From positions 1 through 27,814 of the forward strand of contig CBFIFE010000038.1 in assembly GCA_965661765.1 (NCBI GenBank): a DNA stretch of 27,814 bases, read 5' to 3'. Both the position numbers and the translations under genes were made by a program. Below the pieces are notes generated by a model. It saw only the letters and a program-made list of their open reading frames with translations. It was not told where the DNA came from and did no database searches. This document shows, piece by piece, positions 7,601 to 13,482 of the stretch. The stretch is from JBMYZL01 sp965661765 (GTDB lineage: Bacteria; Bacteroidota; Bacteroidia; Flavobacteriales_D; Sanyastnellaceae). Each line of letters begins with the position of its first letter. Positions within the stretch are counted from its first letter, which is position 1.

Positions 7601-8668
7601 TCGTTCGGCAACTGGAAGCTGTGCCCGCGCACGGCGACTGACGTGACGCGCTTGGGCTGCACAGACCCGACGTTCGCGAATTACGATGTCATGGCCACAC
7701 AAGATGACGGCTCTTGCATCAACCTCGAGGGTTGCACGGATGCGACGGCTGACAACTACGATCCCGCCGCAACCATTGATGATGGCACTTGCAGCATCTC
7801 GGGTTGCGATGACGCTGCGGCTTTCAATTACAACCCCGCTGTGAACAACCCTACAAATGAGGTTTGCTATTACAGCTTGCCAAGTTTGGTCATCAACGAA
7901 ATCCACTACAACCCTTGCAGTGCCCAAGGCGATGACTTCGATTACGAATTCATGGAGATCTACAATGCTGGGGACCAATCTTGGAACCTCGAAGGAACGG
8001 TCATCTTGACGGAGGCCAGCGGAGCAATGCAAGTGGGCCTCGTCTTCGGCGCAGGAACAAGCATTGCAGCAGGCGAGTACATTTTGATTGTGGCCAGTGA
8101 TGAGGCTGCGGCAAACTATGCTTACACCGGCGCACAAACTTTTGTTTTGGAGTTGGGCAACTTCTCCAACTCTGGAGAGCAAGTGGCCATCGAAGACGCA
8201 TGGGGCAACGCCATCGATTCTGTGGATTACAATGACGCTTCTCCATGGCCATCTCAGACCATCGGCGTATTGGGGAACAATGTCGTTCAGAACCCCGACG
8301 GGGATTGCTCTTCGCTGGAACTGGTGGCCACCGACTTGGACAACGCCAATCCGCAGAACTGGCAGCCGAGCTGGGTAGACAACGGGACCCCAGGCGCTCA
8401 GAACTCAACGCTTTTCGGCTGCACCGACGCGGCGGCTTGCAACTACAATGGCATGGCCTTGTTTGACGATGGCACTTGCCACACCGACTGCTATGGTTGT
8501 ACCTATGATGGCGCTTCGAACTATGTGGATGCAGCGACCATCGATGATGGAACTTGCGTTTTCGAGTTTGCGAACGATTGCCCGGCGGACCTCAATGGTG
8601 ACAACCAGGTGACAGCGGCCGACTTGCTGAGCTTCCTCTCGCAGTTCGGCACGGCATGCCCTGAATAA
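4682..8668 (+). CDS. Large secreted mosaic protein: lamin-tail, cupredoxin, OB-fold-like and Cys-repeat modules
   Basis: The protein has 1328 residues from the ATG at 4682, which begins a clean signal peptide (MKLWNFAWIGLF...ASA|Q, about 21 residues). The modules in order are: lamin-tail domain 1 (23-208); Cys repeat R1 (211-231); a plastocyanin/azurin-like cupredoxin (about 238-340; ligand set His273, Cys322, His327, Met332); R2 (342-362); OB-fold-like domain 1 (about 365-548, YhcR-like); R3 (551-571); lamin-tail 2 (576-770); R4 (773-793); OB-like 2 (about 797-990); R5, R6, R7 (992-1062); lamin-tail 3 (about 1066-1243); R8, R9 (1246-1292); and a dockerin/EF-hand-like end with DLNGDNQVTAADLL. 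Each repeat follows GC(T)...NY...DDGSC, with two Cys about 20 residues apart. The N-terminus argues for export and the Cys pairs for an extracellular place. The usual type IX sorting domain is not evident. The substrate is unknown; adhesion, or redox/metal roles through the copper site, are possible. Confidence 0.85.
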   Translation: MKLWNFAWIGLFAGLTTAASAQCDLFFSEAAEGSSNNKYLEIYNPTSAEVDLSGYAFPSVSNAPTVVGQYEFWNAFPEGAVVAPGDVYVIAHPSADPTILAASDHTFTFLSNGDDGFALVQGTEADFVILDIIGNWEGDPGSGWEVAGVSNGTKDHTIVRKPDVTQGVGYDWATAAGTNADDSQWVVLDNEDWSNLGTHDFTGNCGPAVLGCTNENATNYNDAATEDDGSCLFDNACNADAVVVEAGAFYYAPSALSIEPGTTVAFVNAGGTHDVNGDINSQTGESFGNPVDFYLDVVSAGGTPVCIGTFTFDVPGVYNYDCSVSNHAALGMVATITVGTGGCTNPAAPNYNEAADFDDGSCLEVVLTPISDIQQAQLTDGLIDQTVTTTGIVTGVFGSLVSFQDGTGAYSGIWMFGPDVPVSLGDEIEVTGTVSEYFGLTQLTGVGVTILSQGNDLPAAEVLATSAIADEQWEGVLVQTTGDVTAEANNFGEWALSDGSGDANVDDRGYDAETTGALLLGSTWQVTGPLDYSFSAFKIQPRDAGDALLYGCTNSSAANYEAAAGIDDGSCIFDGADCGLFISEAAEGSSNNKYLELYNPTGSTIFLASYIFGNCSNGCDNPDAEAVSDVVDYWTFTFPFDASIAPGATYVVAHPQADPTILDVADMTYQYLSNGDDAYILADISSGDTVVVDVVGDLGLDPGTGWDVAGVSSATANHTLVRQPFVLAGNAGDWATSAGTNEFDSEWIVLESNDWTNLGTHAFNGGCASTGGGCTDEFAINYDPAATSDDGSCLYIPNLTIAEIQSTAFSGAAITSGVVTAVYAPNGAVGGDPSFVIQDGTGQHSAIWVIGDGVAVGDEVELQGNVTEIYGLRQIQGAAITINSSGNTLPNPQLLSTGDINQDGWECVLVRVLGECTSIISQYGEWVVSDGGDGGMVASLGYNAIEDSSDVNGMMMSLVELGKNYQVTGPNFYSFGNWKLCPRTATDVTRLGCTDPTFANYDVMATQDDGSCINLEGCTDATADNYDPAATIDDGTCSISGCDDAAAFNYNPAVNNPTNEVCYYSLPSLVINEIHYNPCSAQGDDFDYEFMEIYNAGDQSWNLEGTVILTEASGAMQVGLVFGAGTSIAAGEYILIVASDEAAANYAYTGAQTFVLELGNFSNSGEQVAIEDAWGNAIDSVDYNDASPWPSQTIGVLGNNVVQNPDGDCSSLELVATDLDNANPQNWQPSWVDNGTPGAQNSTLFGCTDAAACNYNGMALFDDGTCHTDCYGCTYDGASNYVDAATIDDGTCVFEFANDCPADLNGDNQVTAADLLSFLSQFGTACPE

Positions 8669-8708
8669 TTCAAGCAACTGAACACGCGCTGCGCGCGAAC
8701 CTTTCAAC

Positions 8709-8743
8709 AGAAGGGCATCGGCATCCATTGCTGGTGCCCTTCT
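8709..8743 (+). terminator. Strong hairpin terminator after the mosaic gene
   Basis: AGAAGGGCA pairs perfectly with TGCCCTTCT. The stem continues inward as TCGGCA with TGCTGG (two G-U pairs), giving 15 bp around a 5-nt loop (TCCAT). It is followed by tgtatctt, a modest T-rich tail, and lies about 40 bp after the stop at 8668. It overlaps a TTG-started upstream extension of the next frame, so that extension is not used. Confidence 0.75.
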
Positions 8744-8745
8744 TG

Positions 8746-8753
8746 TATCTTCG
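8746..8753 (+). promoter_or_regulatory. Probable -7 box (TATCTTCG, one mismatch) before the Na/Pi cotransporter
   Basis: TATCTTCG differs from TAnnTTTG by one base. It follows the terminator stem at once and ends 7 nt before the ATG at 8761. If used, terminator tail and promoter overlap and the mRNA would be nearly leaderless. Confidence 0.3.
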
Positions 8754-8760
8754 ACCTTCC

Positions 8761-10491
8761 ATGGGAACGCTGTTCTTCATTTTCAAAATTCTAGGAGGCC
8801 TCGGGATTTTTCTGTTTGGCATGCGCGTCATGAGTGACGGAATTCGGCATGTCTCGGGCAGTCCTTTGCGCCGTTTCTTGGGGCGATTGACCGAAAGCAC
8901 CGGCATGGGCGCGCTCACAGGTGGCCTGATCACGATGATTCTGCAGTCGAGTTCCGCTGTGACCGTGACGCTGGTGAGCCTGGTGAATGCCGGGATGATC
9001 ACGGTGCGCGAGAGCGTTGGTGTTTTGCTGGGCACGAACGTGGGCACAACCATCACGGCCTGGTTGGTGGTGTTGTCTTTGGGCGGATTGTCGCTGGGGG
9101 ACTTGGCATTGCCCATCATCGGGCTGTCGCTGCCGTTTTTTCTGGTGGACAACCGACAGGCCCGCCATGGGGTGAACATCGTGATTGGATTTGCGTTGCT
9201 GTTCGTGGGGCTGGGGGTGTTGAAAGGCCAATTCGCCGACCTCAATGCCACATCGTTTTTCGCCAGTGCTGCCGGGCTGAAATCGAACTCCACCTTGGTG
9301 AGCAATTTTGTGTTCCTGCTGATTGGCGCGGCCTTTACTGCGCTCATTCAGTCCTCCAGTGCGGCCACCACTGCCACCTTGGCGGCTGTCATGTCCGGAC
9401 TGTTGAGTTTGGAGAATGGCGCGGCCATGGTGCTTGGGGAGAACATCGGGACCACCATCACAGCAAACATTGCCGCGGCTGTCGGCAACCGCGATGCGCG
9501 TCGGACGGCCAGAATCCATTTCCTGTTCAATGGCATTGGGGTGTTGATTTGGATTTGGTGGATTCCTATGGTGGTAGAGAGTTTGAATGATGCCTTCGCC
9601 GGTTTGCGACCTGAAAACCGACCGGGTGTCGTGATTGCTGCATTTCACACGTCCTTCAATTTGGCGAACGCCTTGTTGATGTCCCTTTTCGTCGAGCGCT
9701 TGACGCGCATTTCCGGGTGGATGGTGCCGGTCCGGTCGCCCGGGAGTTATGAAGGTGCAATGAAAGAGGAACTCCAAGTGGAGAGTCTGCCGGCAGATTT
9801 GGCCATTGACAAAGTGCAGCGGGAGCTGTTGCGTGCGGCGAACATCGCGCGTCGGATGAACGAGGCCACCATGGACCTGCTGATGAGTGTGGATGAAATG
9901 GAGAAACTGGATTTGTTGGCCCAAGTGGAGAACTGGGAGGACCAAATCGATGGCATTCACCGCCGTGTCAACCTGGCCTTGGACCGACTCGTTCAAAACG
10001 AACTGAGTCCAGAATTGGGCGAGCGAATTCGGGCCTGCACGAACAGCAGCCAAGAGCTGGAGCGGGTGGGGGACATTTTTCGCTTCTTGTCACGCAAACT
10101 CGATCCAAGGGAGCGGGGGCACATCTTTTTCATTCCCAAGCAGCGCGAACGACTCTACAAGATGTTCAAGCTCATCGGGAAGGCATGCACATTGACGGAA
10201 TTCCACTTGCAAGGTCGAGGCCAAGGGGATTTTGACGCCATTGCGGCCGTGGAGAAGTCCATCAACGACTACCGGGATGTGCTGCGCGAGAAGCACTTGC
10301 GCGATTCGAACGCGGGACGTTATCCTGCGGCCAGTGGCCTGCTCTTCCATGAGTTGGTGACGGGGCTGGAAGACATTGGCGACCGGCTGGCGCATGTCAG
10401 CGGGATGTTTGGCCGGCTTGAGCAGCCGAGGCCGAAACCACCGGAGGCCCTGGCCAGCCCAGAAGGGGAGGTGCCTGCTCAAGAGGACTGA
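8761..10491 (+). CDS. Na/Pi cotransporter family protein (NptA type) with PhoU-like C-terminal domain
   Basis: The 576-residue inner-membrane protein would import phosphate with sodium. The first half (about 1-310) holds the inverted-repeat PNaS core: two QSSSA motifs (ILQSSSAVTVT and LIQSSSAATTA), each followed by a G-x-N-x-GTTIT motif (GTNVGTTITA and GENIGTTITA). The second half (about 335-550) is soluble and helix-rich, like the PhoU-type regulatory domain common in bacterial NptA homologues, and it ends in a Pro/Glu-rich tail. ATG 8761 is chosen because the further open frame upstream starts with TTG inside a terminator hairpin. Some PNaS members carry other anions, so phosphate is inferred from the family. 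A second phosphate-transporter-like gene lies 1.8 kb downstream. Confidence 0.9.
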   Translation: MGTLFFIFKILGGLGIFLFGMRVMSDGIRHVSGSPLRRFLGRLTESTGMGALTGGLITMILQSSSAVTVTLVSLVNAGMITVRESVGVLLGTNVGTTITAWLVVLSLGGLSLGDLALPIIGLSLPFFLVDNRQARHGVNIVIGFALLFVGLGVLKGQFADLNATSFFASAAGLKSNSTLVSNFVFLLIGAAFTALIQSSSAATTATLAAVMSGLLSLENGAAMVLGENIGTTITANIAAAVGNRDARRTARIHFLFNGIGVLIWIWWIPMVVESLNDAFAGLRPENRPGVVIAAFHTSFNLANALLMSLFVERLTRISGWMVPVRSPGSYEGAMKEELQVESLPADLAIDKVQRELLRAANIARRMNEATMDLLMSVDEMEKLDLLAQVENWEDQIDGIHRRVNLALDRLVQNELSPELGERIRACTNSSQELERVGDIFRFLSRKLDPRERGHIFFIPKQRERLYKMFKLIGKACTLTEFHLQGRGQGDFDAIAAVEKSINDYRDVLREKHLRDSNAGRYPAASGLLFHELVTGLEDIGDRLAHVSGMFGRLEQPRPKPPEALASPEGEVPAQED

Positions 10492-10517
10492 ACGGGCGGG
10501 CTGGAGCTTGCACTGGG

Positions 10518-10562
10518 CTGGACCGACGTCAGCTGGACCGACGTCATCTGGACCGACTTCAG
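10518..10562. repeat. 15-bp tandem repeat, three copies, at a convergent gene junction
   Basis: Three adjacent units occupy 10518-10532, 10533-10547 and 10548-10562: CTGGACCGACGTCAG, CTGGACCGACGTCAT and CTGGACCGACTTCAG. They fill most of the gap between the stop of the Na/Pi gene and the convergent lipoprotein gene, and the last unit contains the lipoprotein stop (10559-10561). A 9-bp inverted repeat (CCAGCCCAG at 10454, CTGGGCTGG at 10513) flanks the left side. There is no T-tract for a classical terminator. Confidence 0.85.
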
Positions 10563-11068
10563 GGCTTGACGAAGGCTGGTGTGACCACTTCGTTCGACAA
10601 ATTCAAATCGCGGTCTTCCAAAGTGATGCGGAACCGCAGGGTGTCGAAGGCGGTCGGCAAATGCCAAATCGCCATGTCCACCTCAATGGTGCCGTTCTGG
10701 GCAGGGTCCGTGCCCGAAGGAACGACCTGGTGGACCCGGTAATGAAAGGGCACCTGCCCGGCTTCGGGATTCAAGGGGATGTGCGTCCAAGTGCCCAGCC
10801 GCAGCTCCTCGTATTCGCACTTGAGGTTTTGGTGATGATCGCAGGTGGGGCAAAAGGGAGAGAGGGTGTCGTTTTGGTCCAAACCCACATTGCCATCCCC
10901 ATCGGTGAAATGCAGGACCAAGTTCCGCCCACCGCCATCTGTCGGCTCGAAAGCCACATAGGTCAACGCTGGCTCATCCGGAAAAGCAGGGTCCGGCAGG
11001 CAGCCCCACAGCGCGAGGCCCATCGCCAGGCACAGAATCATCCGATGCAAAAAATGTGAGCCAATCAT
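10559..11068 (-). CDS. Small putative lipoprotein of unknown function
   Basis: The 169-residue protein has a lipoprotein signal (MIGSHFLHRMILCLAMGLALWGC, lipobox LWGC) and would be anchored to a membrane after cleavage before Cys23. The mature part contains an Asp/Gly-rich stretch (FTDGDGNVGLDQND), of a type common in Bacteroidota lipoproteins and possibly calcium-binding. It also has three cysteines around CPTC and NLKCEYEE, and a predicted beta-rich C-terminus. I cannot assign a function. The start is uncertain. ATG 11068 gives a better signal peptide (an Arg before the hydrophobic core). ATG 11041 would leave a normal leader after the -7 box at 11074-11081. It is divergent from the LuxE-like gene 34 bp away. 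Confidence 0.65.
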   Translation of the reverse strand: MIGSHFLHRMILCLAMGLALWGCLPDPAFPDEPALTYVAFEPTDGGGRNLVLHFTDGDGNVGLDQNDTLSPFCPTCDHHQNLKCEYEELRLGTWTHIPLNPEAGQVPFHYRVHQVVPSGTDPAQNGTIEVDMAIWHLPTAFDTLRFRITLEDRDLNLSNEVVTPAFVKP

Positions 11069-11073
11069 CACCA

Positions 11074-11081
11074 CAAATCTA
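11074..11081 (-). promoter_or_regulatory. Bacteroidota -7 box (TAGATTTG) for the lipoprotein gene
   Basis: On the minus strand this reads TAGATTTG, a full TAnnTTTG match. It lies 5 nt before ATG 11068 and 32 nt before ATG 11041. Either the mRNA is leaderless or translation starts at the second ATG. Confidence 0.45.
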
Positions 11082-11102
11082 AGGATTCCCGACCTTCGCG
11101 GC

Positions 11103-12173
11103 ATGCGGGTTTTGGAAGGTTTGGCGGAATTGCGGGCGGCCTTTCGAGGCTTGGTCTCCACGAACGCGCCGGCGGAGGCATGGCGGGAATTGGGCTTGAA
11201 GGTCTTCCGGTTTCAGCACGCGCACAACCCAACGTATCGGGCATTTTGCAGCCATCTTGGGCTCGTGGACAGCGACGCCCTGAGCTCCACGGAGGACATC
11301 CCTTTCCTTCCTGTTGAGTTGTTCGCGCGTCATGACATTCGGCTCGATGGCTTGGCGGCTGTCGGCGAGGGCCTGACGTTCCGCAGCTCGGGCACGACTG
11401 GCAGCCAGCCGTCGGTGCATTGGTTGGATGATCCGGACTGGTATGCGGAGGTGGCGCGCGCGGGGGCGCAGCGGGCCTTGGGGCCGCTTCATCGCTGGGA
11501 CATCCACGCCTTGTTGCCAGGCTACTTGGAGCGTTCGGATTCTTCCTTGGTGCACATGGTGGTGGATTGGATTCGCCATGTGGACCCTTCGGCAGATGCA
11601 GGCCAAATCGAGTCCCACTTCCATCTCCACGACCACACGGCGTTGGCCGAAGCCATGACCGACCGCTCCTCGGGGCGGGGAAAGTTGCTGATTGGTGTGA
11701 CCCATGCGTTGTTGGATTGGGCTGAGGGGTTGTCGGTGCCGTTGCCTGGTGCAGCCGATTGGTTGGTGTTGGAAACAGGTGGGATGAAGGGGAGAAGAAA
11801 GGAGTCCATTCGTCCGGTGGTTCATCAAGCATTGCGCGAACGCTTGGGCGTGAAGCAGGTCGGGAGTGAATACGGGATGACGGAGATGCTGAGTCAGGCC
11901 TATGCGCTGTCGAATGGCCGCTTCGTGCCGCCCCCCTGGCTGCAGATTCGAATTCGCGAAACGGACGATCCCGGCAATTGGGCGCCCGCCGGGCGTCAAG
12001 GCCGCATCTGCGTGATGGATTTGGCGAACCTGCACTCTTGTGCGTTCTTGGCCACCGGCGACCTGGGGCGGCTCGTGCCGGGTGTTGAGGAGGCCGGGGC
12101 TTTCGAGGTGCTCGGTCGCCATGACCACGCGGAGGTGCGGGGCTGCAACTTGATGGTATCGGATTTGGCCTGA
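11103..12173 (+). CDS. LuxE/PaaK-like acyl-protein synthetase family protein
   Basis: The 356-residue protein is related to LuxE and the wider adenylate-forming (ANL) ligases, which activate a carboxylate with ATP. The phosphate-binding signature is RSSGTTGSQPS (from Arg94). Further family-like stretches are the early FxxQ/HNPTYRAFC region (about residues 35-45), the SEYGMTEMLSQAY motif near residue 258 and a C-terminal VLGRHDHAEVRGCNL segment, equivalent to the hinge/C-domain of ANL enzymes. LuxE normally feeds LuxC reductase, but no luxC or lux genes occur here. Acyl transfer to some protein or surface polymer is a guess. The start is supported by the short 34-bp divergent gap. It may be transcribed with the next gene, 129 bp downstream. 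Confidence 0.75.
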   Translation: MRVLEGLAELRAAFRGLVSTNAPAEAWRELGLKVFRFQHAHNPTYRAFCSHLGLVDSDALSSTEDIPFLPVELFARHDIRLDGLAAVGEGLTFRSSGTTGSQPSVHWLDDPDWYAEVARAGAQRALGPLHRWDIHALLPGYLERSDSSLVHMVVDWIRHVDPSADAGQIESHFHLHDHTALAEAMTDRSSGRGKLLIGVTHALLDWAEGLSVPLPGAADWLVLETGGMKGRRKESIRPVVHQALRERLGVKQVGSEYGMTEMLSQAYALSNGRFVPPPWLQIRIRETDDPGNWAPAGRQGRICVMDLANLHSCAFLATGDLGRLVPGVEEAGAFEVLGRHDHAEVRGCNLMVSDLA

Positions 12174-12302
12174 GTTCACAGCCGTTCAATGTTAAGGGAA
12201 CGTTAACGCCTTTGAACTTTTCAACGAAACGCCCTTTTCGCCCTGTGAACCGTTGGAGAATCGGAGGTGGCGTGCCATCTTGCGGCCACATTTCACCTCC
12301 CC

Positions 12303-13391
12303 ATGGAAGTCATCATCGCTCTGTTGGGTTTCGCCCTCGCCGCCTATGCCGTTGTAGGCAACGATTGCATCCAAACGTTGGGGACGTTTCTGGCATCCAA
12401 CAGTCACCGGCCTTGGTGGCATTTGTGGTTGTTCGCCGGGGGCATCTTGACCTTTGTCTTGGTGTTGGGATTCAACGGCCATGGTGACCTTTTGGGCGGT
12501 GAAAACGCCGGGGATTTGACCTTCGGGAAGTTCGACAGCCTGTTCAAAGCGGACAATCCGTTTCCGAAATTGACTTTCTGGTACATCTTGCCACCTTTGG
12601 TGCTGTTGTCCATCACCCGATTGGGCATTCCAGTATCCACCACTTTCTTGGTCCTGTCGTTTTTCAGCATCAAAAGCTTGCCTTCGATGTTGACCAAATC
12701 CTTGGGCGGTTACGGGGTGGCATTCCTCTTTTCGGCGCTGATGTATGTCTTGTTGTCTCGCGCGACCGAGCGGTATTTCATCCAGCATCCATTGGCCCAG
12801 AAGGACGGAAAAGGCATTCTGCAGTCGCGTTCGTTTTGGACCGTCGTTCAATGGCTGTCGACGGGCTTTTTGTGGAGCCAGTGGTTGACGGCAGATTTGG
12901 TGAACATTTTGGTCTATCTCGGAAATCCGGATGAGGTGGGCATCGGCATGTTTGCGTTTGCGCTGTTCACCTTGTTGGCCCTGCTGGCCCTCATTTTTGT
13001 GCAGAAGGGCGGCAAGATTCAGGAGATTGTTTTGGCCAAATCCAACACCACCGACATTCGCGCCGCCACCTTCATCGACTTCTTTTACGCCCTGGTTTTG
13101 CTGTTCTTCAAGTACGACAAGCTGGGCCTCTGGGACGGTGGTTTGCCGATGAGCACCACTTGGGTTTTCTTGGGCATGCTGGCGGGCAGAGAAGTTGCCC
13201 TGCGGACCATGTTGCGGGCGAAGCTGACCGCGGAAGGTGAAGAGACCCCAGGTGCCTTCAGCAACGGGAAGCTTGCGGTGATGGTGTTTTCGGATTTGGG
13301 CAAGGCCACCATCGGCTTGGTCATCAGCATCCTGCTGGTGGTGATGCTGTATTTTGTAGAAGGCAGAGATTTGTATCTGCTGTTCGGCTGA
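12303..13391 (+). CDS. Divergent PiT-like (inorganic phosphate transporter family) membrane protein
   Basis: The 362-residue polytopic membrane protein has about 8-10 helices. It shows traces of both inverted halves of the PiT family. The first half has GNDCIQTLGT (residues 19-28, compare G-x-ND-x-x-x-x-x-GT) and LGIPVSTTFLVLS (about 107-119). The second half has SNTTDIRAAT (about 241-250) and GLPMSTTWVFLGMLAG (about 281-296). In classical PiT proteins PVSTT is followed by His; here Phe and Trp stand there. Transport of phosphate is therefore uncertain, and it may carry another ion or act as a sensor. The ATG at 12303 removes a non-hydrophobic extension. No perfect -7 box was found in the 129-bp leader, which contains a GTTAA-N7-TTAAC inverted repeat (12191-12207). 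Confidence 0.6.
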   Translation: MEVIIALLGFALAAYAVVGNDCIQTLGTFLASNSHRPWWHLWLFAGGILTFVLVLGFNGHGDLLGGENAGDLTFGKFDSLFKADNPFPKLTFWYILPPLVLLSITRLGIPVSTTFLVLSFFSIKSLPSMLTKSLGGYGVAFLFSALMYVLLSRATERYFIQHPLAQKDGKGILQSRSFWTVVQWLSTGFLWSQWLTADLVNILVYLGNPDEVGIGMFAFALFTLLALLALIFVQKGGKIQEIVLAKSNTTDIRAATFIDFFYALVLLFFKYDKLGLWDGGLPMSTTWVFLGMLAGREVALRTMLRAKLTAEGEETPGAFSNGKLAVMVFSDLGKATIGLVISILLVVMLYFVEGRDLYLLFG

Positions 13392-13482
13392 CCCCTTTTC
13401 TTTCGCCCGACTTGTTGCCCCCAGCGCCTCGCGAGCCGACAGGGCCTTCGGTCGCTGTCAGGTTGCCGGCGTCATCCAAGGC

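Noticed and set aside
8791..10053. Long minus-strand open frame (420 codons)
   Set aside because: Antisense to the Na/Pi cotransporter; His/Gln/Arg-rich and without recognisable domains.
12174..12250. GTTCACAG...CTGTGAAC inverted repeat before the PiT-like gene
   Set aside because: The 8-bp arms are 61 bp apart and no promoter element lies at a fitting position, so chance is likely.
11068..12291. Two long minus-strand frames (about 366 and 407 codons)
   Set aside because: Antisense to the LuxE-like gene, which has clear ANL motifs; the frames are Pro/Arg/His-rich.
13392..13482. Terminator between the PiT-like gene and tyrS
   Set aside because: A GACAG/CTGTC stem with a C(TTCG)G loop is present, but it has internal mismatches and no T-tract on either strand.
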